Assembly: GCA_017511645.1 (NCBI GenBank)
Contig: JAFWJH010000002.1
Coordinates: 1 to 46,675 of the forward strand
Direction of reading: 5' to 3'
Length of the DNA: 46,675 nucleotides
Origin: Candidatus Saccharimonadota bacterium
Lineage (GTDB): Bacteria; Patescibacteriota; Saccharimonadia; Saccharimonadales; Saccharimonadaceae
Under the pieces are notes generated by a model. That model worked only from the letters and a program-made list of their open reading frames with translations. It ran no database searches and was not told the DNA's origin. A program made the position numbers and the translations under genes. Shown one piece after another: positions 6,893 through 14,561 of this stretch (position 1 is its first letter; each line of letters opens with the position of its first letter).

Positions 6893-8659
6893 ATGGAAGA
6901 AAAAACTATTCAAATCGCTGGCTCTATTACCGTAGACGAGCTATCTCAAGCGCTCGGCCTTTCTGTTACCGAGCTAATCGGCACTCTCTTTAAAAACGGC
7001 ATCGTCGCCACCATTAATCAACGTCTAGACTACGAGACCGCATCTATTATTATCGACGAGCTAGGCCTTAAAAATGTCAAACTAGAGCGCAAAAACACCG
7101 CTACCAAGACTTCTGATGTCCACAGGGAATTATCTGACAAAGCCGTCACTCGTCCACCAGTGGTGGCAGTAATGGGCCACGTCGATCATGGCAAAACCAC
7201 TTTGCTTGATACTCTACTCCATAAGAAGACCGTCGAGGGTGAAGCTGGCGGCATTACTCAACACATCTCTGCCTATCAGCTAAAACACGACGATCGGCTA
7301 ATCACTTTTCTTGATACTCCTGGCCACGAAGCCTTTGCGGCGATTCGTCAGCACGGTGCCATGCTTACCGATATTGTAGTTATCGTAGTGGCCGCCGACG
7401 ACGGTGTCAAGCCGCAGACGATTGAGGCGATCAACTTTGCCAAATCTGCCAACGCTAAGATTATCGTTGCTATTAACAAAATCGACCGCGAAGGTGCCGA
7501 TATCGAACGCACCAAGGCCGACTTATCTAATCATGGACTTCAGCCAGAAGAATGGGGCGGCGACATTGTAATGGTGCCGATTTCCGCCAAAATGAACCAA
7601 AATCTCGATAAGCTCCTAGATATGATCCTGCTTACCGCCGATATCGAAGAACTCAAAGCAGATATTGATATCCCAGCTGAAGGCCTTGTGATCGAATCTC
7701 ACATGGAAACCGGCAAAGGTTCAGTAGTGAATCTTTTAGTTACCGGTGGGGAGTTAAAGACGGGTGAATTTATCGTGGCTGGTTCTACCTATGGCAAAGT
7801 CCGTACTATGCTGGATTGGCGCGGCCGCCCTAAGGGTAAAGCTACCCCATCTACTCCAGTTACCATCACTGGTTTCAAAGAGCTTCCAAACTTTGGCGAT
7901 CGTTTTACCGAAGTTAAAGACGAAAAAACCGCTCGCAAAATGGCTCTTCTTAATGCCCAAAATCTCGCTAATGAATCAGCTAGCGCCAATGTCACTAGCT
8001 CAGATCTCCTTCGTATGATGAACGTGGCAGACAACTCCAAAGTCTTTAACGTAATCATAAAAGGCGATGTGCTTGGCTCGGTCACCTCTGTAGTAGACAG
8101 TCTAAAACTCATTGACACTAAAGGTGAAGTTACGCTCAATATTGTGTCTACCGGTGTTGGCGACATCAACGAGAACGATGTCTATATGGCTGCCGGTGGC
8201 GATACGGTGATTTATGGCTTCAACGTCTCTGTGCCAATCAATATTTCCAAGATGGCCGCTCGTGACGGCGTGCCGATCCGTACATACCGCGTGATTTATG
8301 AACTACTAGACGACGCTAAGCATGGCATGGAAGATCTCCTCGATGCCGAAATCGTCGAAGAAGACAAGGGCGAAATGAAAGTGCTCGGCGTATTCCGCAC
8401 TGAAAAGACCTCTATTATCGCCGGCGGCGAAGTGTTAAAAGGCGACGTAAAGCCTGGCTTCCTCGCTCGTGTAGTCCGGGACAAGCAGTATCTTGGCGAA
8501 GCCGAAGTCACCTCCGTCCAAAAAGAAAAGATCGACGTCAAAGAGCTTACCGCTGGCGAAACCGGTGGCCTCGCTCTGAGAACTACATCTAAAATCGACC
8601 TTCAAATCGGTGACCGCCTCAAGTTCTTTACCCGCGAGTCCAGAAAACGTACATTGTAG
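6893..8659 (+). CDS. infB: Translation initiation factor IF-2
   Basis: 588 residues. A short N-terminal IF2_N-like domain (about 1-55) precedes the G domain: GHVDHGKT (about 95-102), DTPGHEAF, NKID and a SAK motif. Then come domain II, domain III and the C-terminal domain that binds formyl-Met-tRNA. It is much shorter than E. coli IF-2 (890 aa) because the long N-terminal region is missing, which is usual in reduced bacteria. GAAAGGAGAG directly upstream sets the start; a weaker extended -10 (TGGTAAAAT, about 6834-6842) lies near the tRNA 5' end. def and fmt, which supply the formyl-Met pathway, are 2 kb downstream. Confidence 0.96.
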   Translation: MEEKTIQIAGSITVDELSQALGLSVTELIGTLFKNGIVATINQRLDYETASIIIDELGLKNVKLERKNTATKTSDVHRELSDKAVTRPPVVAVMGHVDHGKTTLLDTLLHKKTVEGEAGGITQHISAYQLKHDDRLITFLDTPGHEAFAAIRQHGAMLTDIVVIVVAADDGVKPQTIEAINFAKSANAKIIVAINKIDREGADIERTKADLSNHGLQPEEWGGDIVMVPISAKMNQNLDKLLDMILLTADIEELKADIDIPAEGLVIESHMETGKGSVVNLLVTGGELKTGEFIVAGSTYGKVRTMLDWRGRPKGKATPSTPVTITGFKELPNFGDRFTEVKDEKTARKMALLNAQNLANESASANVTSSDLLRMMNVADNSKVFNVIIKGDVLGSVTSVVDSLKLIDTKGEVTLNIVSTGVGDINENDVYMAAGGDTVIYGFNVSVPINISKMAARDGVPIRTYRVIYELLDDAKHGMEDLLDAEIVEEDKGEMKVLGVFRTEKTSIIAGGEVLKGDVKPGFLARVVRDKQYLGEAEVTSVQKEKIDVKELTAGETGGLALRTTSKIDLQIGDRLKFFTRESRKRTL

Positions 8660-8675
8660 CATAAGCACAATGTGT

Positions 8676-8681
8676 TATAAT
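8676..8681 (+). promoter_or_regulatory. Extended -10 of the DUF5663-like gene (leaderless)
   Basis: TGTTATAAT with the box at 8676-8681, a possible -35 TTGTAG at 8654-8659, and the ATG exactly six bases after the box. Confidence 0.65.
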
Positions 8682-8687
8682 TAGGTT

Positions 8688-8975
8688 ATGAAATTCGACG
8701 AAAACTTTTTACAAGAAATGGGGCTTTCGGCCATGCCGGAGGATCAGAAACAAGCTTTTCTAGATTATGTCCAAGAGGAGTTAGAAGTCCGCATTGGTGA
8801 GCGTATTTCTAAAGGTCTCACCGAGGTCCAGCTCAACGAGTTCGACCTTATCACCGACCAAGCCGAAGCCGCCAAGTGGCTAGAGGTCAACCGCCCAGAT
8901 TACCGCGAAATCGTTGCCCGCACTATCGAAGAAATGAAAGATGAGATTCGCGCCAACCGCTCAAAATTAGTCTAA
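8688..8975 (+). CDS. Small acidic helical protein, DUF5663-like
   Basis: A 95-residue, all-helical, acidic protein with no Cys, no membrane segment and no signal. The pattern FxxxMGLsxMPEDQKQAFLDYVQEELEVRIG near the N-terminus is what I associate with DUF5663 proteins of Saccharibacteria and related CPR; this assignment is from memory. The function is unknown. It has its own leaderless promoter just after infB, and its stop is one base before the convergent fmt stop. The arrangement suggests an independently expressed small cytosolic protein. Confidence 0.6.
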   Translation: MKFDENFLQEMGLSAMPEDQKQAFLDYVQEELEVRIGERISKGLTEVQLNEFDLITDQAEAAKWLEVNRPDYREIVARTIEEMKDEIRANRSKLV

Positions 8976-8976
8976 A

Positions 8977-9753
8977 TTACTTCTTGTAGCCATTTAGAAA
9001 ACTTTTTGCATCCATCGGCTTTTTGCCGTCAGGCTGTAATCTGTCAATCGCAATAATTTGTCCGTCAGCGCACTCTAGCGGCAGCACTGCCGTCTCACCT
9101 CGCTTTGCTATATGTGCCTCTAAAATGGAGCAATTTTTGCCGCAAAACGCATATTTGGCCTTTGGAAAGCCTTGAAATGCCACGATTTTACGATAAATCT
9201 CTGCCGCGCCCTCTGTGTCAGGATGTAAAACCCCCATAGATTTCTCCATTTTTCCGCAAAAAGTCGCTCTGGCTCCGTTCTGTTCTACGGGAGTAGGTAG
9301 ATTATCGATATTCTCACATATCCACTTAGCGCCCGCCTCGGCCAGTTCTCTATAAATCACCGTTTTATCTAGAGGTAAGCCAGAGATAGTAGTCTGATAA
9401 TATAACGGTCCTGCATCCATTGCTTGCGCTAATTTCATAATAGAAACGGAAAACTCCGTATCTCCGGCTAAAATTGCACTTTCTATCGGTGAAGCACCTC
9501 TATAAAGTGGTAATAGGGAAGGGTGGATATTTAGTATCCCCTCCGGCTCAAACAATTCCAAAACATCAGACTGAATTATCACCCCAAAGCTCGCCAGCAC
9601 TCCATGTGCTTCTGGCATTTCGCGCTTTATTTCTTTAACTTTCTCTAGGTCCTCTCTGGTGCGAGCATGAAAAACTACCTCAAAATGTTGCTTTATTACC
9701 TCTAGTGCCGCATCCGCCAAAGGTCCATTTCCAAAGAAAATAACCTTATTCAT
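8977..9753 (-). CDS. fmt: Methionyl-tRNA formyltransferase
   Basis: 258 residues. The formyltransferase core shows IHPSLLPLYRGASPIESAILAGD (formyl-THF and catalytic region with Asn/His upstream: GILNIHPS) and MDAGPLYYQ. The C-terminal OB-like domain is present but short. E. coli Fmt is 315 residues; this form lacks part of the N-terminal Rossmann strand region and linkers. It formylates Met-tRNA for IF-2. It follows def, overlapping by 8 nt (9746-9753), so the two are translationally coupled. Confidence 0.9.
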   Translation of the reverse strand: MNKVIFFGNGPLADAALEVIKQHFEVVFHARTREDLEKVKEIKREMPEAHGVLASFGVIIQSDVLELFEPEGILNIHPSLLPLYRGASPIESAILAGDTEFSVSIMKLAQAMDAGPLYYQTTISGLPLDKTVIYRELAEAGAKWICENIDNLPTPVEQNGARATFCGKMEKSMGVLHPDTEGAAEIYRKIVAFQGFPKAKYAFCGKNCSILEAHIAKRGETAVLPLECADGQIIAIDRLQPDGKKPMDAKSFLNGYKK

Positions 9754-10318
9754 CAGGGAACAGCTTCTTGTTGTTAGCGATTTTTTTGTCGTAATCTACC
9801 GGCTCAAGGTCGCCTTTGTCGTTCATCTCATAAAACGCATCTTTTTTGCCCTTGATGTGGTCGATAAACAGCACTCCGTCTAGGTGATCAATCTCGTGTA
9901 GCAGGGTACGCGCCAGCTCATCTGTGGCTTTGATGCGCACCTCTGTACCATCCTCTAGCTTGGCCTTTACGCGCACCTTGGTAGCGCGGGGCACCATACC
10001 ATAAATAGATGGCACCGAAAGGCAGCCTTCATAATCTGTTTTTATCTTGCCCTCGGCCTTAATCACCTCTGGGTTAATTAGTGCCGTAAAAGAAGCATTA
10101 GATTTGTCTGCCATATCGTCGCGTACAATGATGATGCGCTTGTTTACCCCCATCTGAGGTGCCGCCATTGCCGCCGATAGCTCATAGGGATGGTCTTTTT
10201 CCCAATCTAGGGAAAGTTTGCGCATATTCTCGATAATATCGAGAATCTCGTCGTCGATCTTGCCAACTTTTTCGGACTTTTCCCGAAGCCTCGGGTCGGG
10301 CGTGGTAATTATTTTCAT
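9746..10318 (-). CDS. def: Peptide deformylase
   Basis: 190 residues. Motif II is EGCLS (metal Cys) and motif III is HEIDHLDG (two metal His plus catalytic Glu). Motif I reads SAAMAAPQ rather than the canonical GxGxAAxQ: both glycines are replaced. The zinc/iron ligands are intact, so activity is expected. The enzyme removes the formyl group that Fmt adds, and the gene is paired with fmt. The -10 box lies six bases before the ATG, so a leaderless mRNA is expected. Confidence 0.92.
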   Translation of the reverse strand: MKIITTPDPRLREKSEKVGKIDDEILDIIENMRKLSLDWEKDHPYELSAAMAAPQMGVNKRIIIVRDDMADKSNASFTALINPEVIKAEGKIKTDYEGCLSVPSIYGMVPRATKVRVKAKLEDGTEVRIKATDELARTLLHEIDHLDGVLFIDHIKGKKDAFYEMNDKGDLEPVDYDKKIANNKKLFPDE

Positions 10319-10324
10319 AAGCCT

Positions 10325-10330
10325 ATTATA
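10325..10330 (-). promoter_or_regulatory. Extended -10 of def (leaderless)
   Basis: TGATATAAT on the minus strand, ending six bases before ATG 10318. Confidence 0.65.
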
Positions 10331-10375
10331 TCATAGAATGAATATTTCGTAAAATAACAGGGAAGAAAAAAGATC

Positions 10376-10405
10376 TTGAAATCTGCTTTTTGCTCGTGGT
10401 ATAAT
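10376..10405 (+). promoter_or_regulatory. Promoter of the structured leader and FISUMP gene
   Basis: TTGAAA (10376-10381), an 18-nt spacer and TATAAT (10400-10405) with extended TGG. Transcription would begin at about 10411, exactly where the long terminal stem of the leader RNA starts. Confidence 0.75.
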
Positions 10406-10410
10406 GAAGA

Positions 10411-10584
10411 TGCTATAACTTAATTACGGCGAAAGCCACGTTTTATTATATCTACGGAAACGTTAATAATGGCACCGCGAGGTTACCATTCAAGATGTTT
10501 GCGTAGATGAACGCGGCTATCGTGATTAGGTTATAGCACCCCTTGCGGTGCCATTTTTGTTAATTCCCGTTAATAAATGGCACC
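10411..10584 (+). ncRNA. Structured leader RNA with mutually exclusive stems (riboswitch or attenuator candidate)
   Basis: An 18-bp closing stem (10411-10428 with 10521-10538, two G-U pairs) encloses a GGC-GAAA-GCC tetraloop hairpin (10428-10437), an ACGTTT/AAACGT stem (10438-10463) and an AATGG/CCATT stem (10468-10490). The 3' side holds GCACC/GGTGC (10536-10551) followed by CATTTTTG, a terminator-like hairpin that shares bases with the closing stem. The element GGTGCC can instead pair with 10471-10482 (12 bp) or with 10575-10584 (10 bp). Such competing folds are typical of riboswitches or attenuators. I do not recognise the class. It could also be an independent small RNA. Confidence 0.6.
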
Positions 10585-10627
10585 ACAAGAGTTTAACGCT
10601 TAAATAAATCTAAGTGAGGTAAAAAAG

Positions 10628-12247
10628 ATGGGCCACCAATTAGTTAAGATATATCTATATAGTATAGTATTGTTAATATTAGGCTTTATAGCGAGTATTA
10701 GTTCTTATAGTTCTTATCTTAATACTTCTGTCTTTGCGGATACTTCTGGAGTAGACAATTTCATTCTCACACTACCCAGTTCTTGTACTATCCAAAGTGT
10801 CAACAACACTCATACTGCTAATCTAGAGAATAATACACGTAATACTAATCTAGGTGGTAATCCTACTACTTTTACAGTTTATTGTAATGATAAGGATGGT
10901 TATATTATCTATACTATCGGCTCTAGTAATGGTACAGAAGGTAATACTAACCTTATTGGTAGTACCGGTAGTAATATCCCTACTGGTATATATAGTGGTG
11001 AAGACACTACTTCTTCTTGGTCCTTTAGAATCACATCTCTAGATAATACTCTTACTACTAACCCTACTTATGCTGTAGGAGAACCTAACTTCGCTACTAT
11101 ACCTAGTACCTGGGATTGGGTAGCCAAAAAAGAATCTGGTACTGTAGATAGTGCTACTGGTTCACAAATTACTGCTACCTACTCCGCCTATATCAGTGGC
11201 ACTCAAGCTTCTGGTACGTATACTGGTCAAGTTAAATACGTCATGTTTCATCCGTCCTCTGCCACTAGACCTATTACTCTTGCCAAAGCCTTTGAGAATG
11301 CTGGAAAATCTAAGGTACCAGTAGTAGATCCTACCTCGGGGGATACCAACTATTATTACAAGATGCAGGATATGAGCTCATCTATTTGTAATGCGGCTAA
11401 TGTCTTTGGTGCTGCATCAGAGCTAGAATTGGTAGATACTAGGGATAATAGCATTTACTGGGTAACTAAACTCCAAAACAACATTCTAGATAGTAATGAA
11501 GGTCAGTGTTGGATGACAGAAAATCTAGACCTAGACTTCAATACCACCAACCCAGATGGTAGTATTGCTATGCGTACCTTTACGTCTAATGATACTAATC
11601 TTACTTTCTATGGTTCTACAGGTTATGATGCAAGCAATGGTTATACGTGTTCTAATACAGCTACTACTACCAACTGTACAGCTAGTGGCGAAACCATCTC
11701 TTGGACACCAGAAAGAGCTACCATAGCTCCAACAGACTTAAACTCTACTACTTGGAAGAATGATAAAAGTAACCCTTATTCCTATGATAGAGGCAACGTT
11801 GAACCAGATGGCTATAAAGATGGCCATGGTAAAGCTGGCAACTATTACAACTGGACTGCAGCAGTAGCATCCAATAATTCGTCTAGCTATAGTGGTGGTA
11901 ATGCTGCTAACTCCATTTGTCCTAAAGGCTGGAGATTGCCAAATACTAGAACTTATGAGTTTTCTAAAATGCTTTATGCTTATGGAGTAACCAAGGACGA
12001 TAAAAACACGGCAGGATATGCTACAGGTGGTTACAATAAGATGGTAGCTAGCCCGCTTTACTTTGTGCGGTCCGGCATCGTCAATAATGGTTCCCTTGGC
12101 GGTCCAGCTAGCTACGGCTACTATTGGTCTAGCGCGGTAGACAGTGGTTCTAGCGCCTTCGACCTGGGCTTCGATTCTGGTAATGTTGGCCCGGCCAACT
12201 CCAACAGCAGGTACTACGGCTTTTCCGTCCGTTGTGTGGCAGAGTAG
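10628..12247 (+). CDS. Secreted FISUMP-domain surface protein with DGR-type variable C-terminus
   Basis: 539 residues. An N-terminal hydrophobic segment (about 9-38) acts as signal peptide or anchor. Next comes a Thr/Asn/Ser-rich beta region (about 40-220), then a FISUMP-type domain (about 240-538) with GQCWMTENLDLD, CPKGWRLPNTRTYEF and the closing pattern YYWSS...GFSVRCV. This is the C-type-lectin-like fold family used by diversity-generating retroelements. The ribosome-binding site GTGAGGT precedes the ATG. Codons in the body are AT-rich, but the last about 65 residues use many GGC, GAC, AGC and TTC codons. A likely role is adhesion to a host or prey cell (inference). It ends one base before priA. 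Confidence 0.82.
   Translation: MGHQLVKIYLYSIVLLILGFIASISSYSSYLNTSVFADTSGVDNFILTLPSSCTIQSVNNTHTANLENNTRNTNLGGNPTTFTVYCNDKDGYIIYTIGSSNGTEGNTNLIGSTGSNIPTGIYSGEDTTSSWSFRITSLDNTLTTNPTYAVGEPNFATIPSTWDWVAKKESGTVDSATGSQITATYSAYISGTQASGTYTGQVKYVMFHPSSATRPITLAKAFENAGKSKVPVVDPTSGDTNYYYKMQDMSSSICNAANVFGAASELELVDTRDNSIYWVTKLQNNILDSNEGQCWMTENLDLDFNTTNPDGSIAMRTFTSNDTNLTFYGSTGYDASNGYTCSNTATTTNCTASGETISWTPERATIAPTDLNSTTWKNDKSNPYSYDRGNVEPDGYKDGHGKAGNYYNWTAAVASNNSSSYSGGNAANSICPKGWRLPNTRTYEFSKMLYAYGVTKDDKNTAGYATGGYNKMVASPLYFVRSGIVNNGSLGGPASYGYYWSSAVDSGSSAFDLGFDSGNVGPANSNSRYYGFSVRCVAE
12041..12240 (+). repeat. Candidate DGR variable region 1
   Basis: The segment encodes the FISUMP C-terminus from about SPLYFVRSG to FSVRCV. 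In related DGR targets the template reads N-rich at these positions (for example LNFNSGNVNPANNNNRYYGFSVR); here the same slots are D, G, S, F and A through GAC, GGC, AGC, TCC, TTC and GCC codons, as adenine-directed mutation of AAC and TAC codons would give. The 3' end (ggcttttccgtccg) has almost no A, as the invariant end of a variable region should. No template repeat is found in this window. Confidence 0.6.
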
Positions 12248-12248
12248 C

Positions 12249-14192
12249 CTAGAGTAGTGTCGCCGGGTCGAAAGTCACGCGGAAATTCGGGTCTAGCCCA
12301 GCACAGGCCTCTACTAGGGCTTTTCGTGACCTAGCTCGCACTACAATCTGCCAGGTATACCCCCTACTATTGCGTTCATGAAACGCTGGCATCGGCGGGG
12401 AAACAATCAGTCGTTTATCTTCGCCTAGCATTTTTGCCGCCTCACGCACTTTTTTTAGCACTGTTGCCTCTGTCTTCATAGTAATTTCTAGCTTCGCCAC
12501 AAACATAAATGGTGGCAACCCAGCCCTGCGCCGCTTTTCTATCGTGTACTCATAAAACCCCTGATAATCTACCGCCGCCGCTAGCTGTATCACCGGGTTA
12601 TCTGGCCGAAAAGTCTGAATAAACACCTCTGCTTGGTCGCTATGCCCGCGCCCTACCCGGCCAATTACTTGTGTAATCAGCTGAAAAGTCCGTTCCTCTG
12701 CCATAAAATCTGGTAGATTTAGTCCCGCATCGGCCTGCGCCACCCCTACAGTAGCTAGCCTAGGCAAATCTAGCCCCTTTGCCAAAGTCTGCGTCCCCAC
12801 CAGTATATCTACTTCGCCGTCTCTTACTTCTGAATACACCGCGTCCAGCCCCTCACCCTTCTTGTTGTCCGCATCAAATCGCTTAATTCGCGCGCCAGGG
12901 AAGAGTTTTTTTAGCTCGCTCTCTAACAGCTTCGTCCCAAACCCCTTGTGTACCAAATCCGGCGTACCACATTTAGGACAGGTCATTGGTACTCTCTCCC
13001 TATATCCACAGGTGTGGCACGCTAGCTCATAATTGTCAGCGTGCAGCGTTAGGGGTAAATAGCAATTTGGGCAGATGATCTCTTCGCCGCAGTTTTCACA
13101 AATCGTCAGGGGCGACGACCCTCTACGATTATGAAAAATTAACGTCTGTCGCCCCTGTTCTAGATTGTTTTTGATTGCGGCAAGTAAGGCATTAGAAAAA
13201 TACCGATTTTTACTAAAATTGTCCCTATTTTTGGAATCTACTATCTTAATCTCGGGCGCTATGGCAGTAGATTTGGCCTTTTCGGCTAGCGTTACCACCG
13301 CATCCTTTTTATCTGCCAGATAATAATCTTCTACCACAGGGGTAGCTGACCCTAACACTAAGTCTATCCCCAGCTTTCCAGCCATAAAACTTGCCACCCG
13401 GATCGCCGAATATTTTGGCGTGTTCTCCTGGCGATACGTACCCTCGTGTTCCTCATCTATAATGATTAACCCAAGGTTACTCAGCGGCGCAAACAGAGCA
13501 GAACGCGGCCCAATCACTATCTTAGGATCATCTGAGCTGAGGAGGGAATTAAAGATTAGATGTCGCTCGGCCTCAGTCTGCTGTGAGTGTAGCAATACTA
13601 CTTTGCCACCAAAATATTTCGCAAAAACCCGAACAAGTTGCCCCGTAAGTGCTATTTCCGGCACCAAAAGTATGGTAGATTTTTGCCGTAAAAGGGCATT
13701 TTTAGCCATTTTAAGATAGATATTAGTTTTTCCGCTTCCGGTCACGCCATGCAATAGTTTCGTGGGTCCTGGCGCTTGCTGGAGGGCTTCTAGGGCCTTT
13801 TTCTGGGCCTGGTTGAGTGGAATTTGCGGTGTGTTGATGCTATGTTCGGTTTTTTCGCTACTTCCGAACATTTGTTCGGTTTTTCGTCGCTTTTTCTCGA
13901 CCCCTTTTGGCAGTATCAGCCCAAGAGTGCTAGCCAACGGCACTCGATAATATTCCGCCACAAATCTCACCGTCGCCAAAAGATGCGTTGGTAACGGCAT
14001 TGAATACAAAACTTTCAAGATCTTTTTGGTGGTAAAATCCGGTTGAGCAACTTTTTTATTAATCACTCCAATCGCACGGCCGCGTCCTAGCGGCACCTCT
14101 ACGATTTGTCCCGGCAAGAGAGAACTATCAGCCGCATAGGTCAAAACCTCGCTTTTGCCAAACATTTTTCCCACTATCACCTCATAAAACAT
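12249..14192 (-). CDS. priA: Primosomal replication helicase PriA
   Basis: 647 residues. An N-terminal DNA-binding domain (about 1-105) is followed by a superfamily 2 helicase core: Walker A GVTGSGKT (about 149), DEEH (about 245), and QVIGRVGRG. A zinc-binding Cys cluster (about 363-410) reads CENCG, CPNC, CHTCG, CPKCG. PriA reloads the replisome at stalled forks. Length is close to the family norm (about 730 in E. coli). It is convergent with the FISUMP gene and leaves no room for a terminator. The -10 is six bases from the ATG (leaderless). Confidence 0.95.
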   Translation of the reverse strand: MFYEVIVGKMFGKSEVLTYAADSSLLPGQIVEVPLGRGRAIGVINKKVAQPDFTTKKILKVLYSMPLPTHLLATVRFVAEYYRVPLASTLGLILPKGVEKKRRKTEQMFGSSEKTEHSINTPQIPLNQAQKKALEALQQAPGPTKLLHGVTGSGKTNIYLKMAKNALLRQKSTILLVPEIALTGQLVRVFAKYFGGKVVLLHSQQTEAERHLIFNSLLSSDDPKIVIGPRSALFAPLSNLGLIIIDEEHEGTYRQENTPKYSAIRVASFMAGKLGIDLVLGSATPVVEDYYLADKKDAVVTLAEKAKSTAIAPEIKIVDSKNRDNFSKNRYFSNALLAAIKNNLEQGRQTLIFHNRRGSSPLTICENCGEEIICPNCYLPLTLHADNYELACHTCGYRERVPMTCPKCGTPDLVHKGFGTKLLESELKKLFPGARIKRFDADNKKGEGLDAVYSEVRDGEVDILVGTQTLAKGLDLPRLATVGVAQADAGLNLPDFMAEERTFQLITQVIGRVGRGHSDQAEVFIQTFRPDNPVIQLAAAVDYQGFYEYTIEKRRRAGLPPFMFVAKLEITMKTEATVLKKVREAAKMLGEDKRLIVSPPMPAFHERNSRGYTWQIVVRARSRKALVEACAGLDPNFRVTFDPATLL

Positions 14193-14198
14193 ATCTAT

Positions 14199-14204
14199 AT
14201 TATA
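14199..14204 (-). promoter_or_regulatory. Extended -10 of priA (leaderless)
   Basis: TGCTATAAT on the minus strand, ending six bases before ATG 14192. Confidence 0.65.
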
Positions 14205-14218
14205 GCATGTCAGAACTG

Positions 14219-14248
14219 TTGTATTTTTTACACTTCCCGTGCTATAAT
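14219..14248 (+). promoter_or_regulatory. Promoter of the winged-helix gene and recJ
   Basis: TTGTAT (14219-14224), an 18-nt spacer and an extended -10 TGCTATAAT (box 14243-14248). The leader has GCGAGGT (about 14261-14267) four bases before ATG 14271. Confidence 0.7.
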
Positions 14249-14270
14249 AGAGGAAGTTAAGCGAGGTAAT

Positions 14271-14561
14271 ATGTTAGATATATTTGTCACTTCTCGAGTG
14301 CGCCGCAAAATTATTGTAGTTTTTGCTAAATATCCAGATTTCAAAACTCACGTGCGTGGCCTAGCCAAGCTCATCAAAGAAGACCCCGGCAACATCCAGA
14401 GAGAGTTAAATCGCATGGCAGAGGGCAAGTTCCTCATCGTCACCAAAAAAGGTAAGACCAAAATCTACCAGACCAACAAGCAATTCCCGATCTTAAAAGA
14501 GCTTCAGAGTATTGTCATTAAGAGCCAAAAGGGCAGTAAACCCTCTAAGACTATCGGCTAA
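14271..14561 (+). CDS. Winged-helix DNA-binding protein
   Basis: 96 residues if the ATG at 14271 is used; GCGAGGT just upstream supports it, and a longer in-frame reading would run through the promoter. The sequence fits a winged helix: helix 1 RRKIIVVFAKYPDF, helices 2-3 HVRGLAKLIKEDPGNIQRELNRMAEGKFL, and a wing VTKKGKTKIYQTN. The layout is ArsR/MarR-like but there are no metal-binding Cys. It may regulate transcription, perhaps of its own operon (inference). Its stop abuts the recJ start (TAAATG), so the two are cotranscribed. Confidence 0.7.
   Translation: MLDIFVTSRVRRKIIVVFAKYPDFKTHVRGLAKLIKEDPGNIQRELNRMAEGKFLIVTKKGKTKIYQTNKQFPILKELQSIVIKSQKGSKPSKTIG

Noticed and set aside
10428-10490. 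c-di-GMP-I riboswitch (GAAAGCC and GGTTACC look similar)
   Set aside because: The order and spacing of the conserved elements do not fit, and the closing-stem arrangement differs. Left as an unassigned leader.
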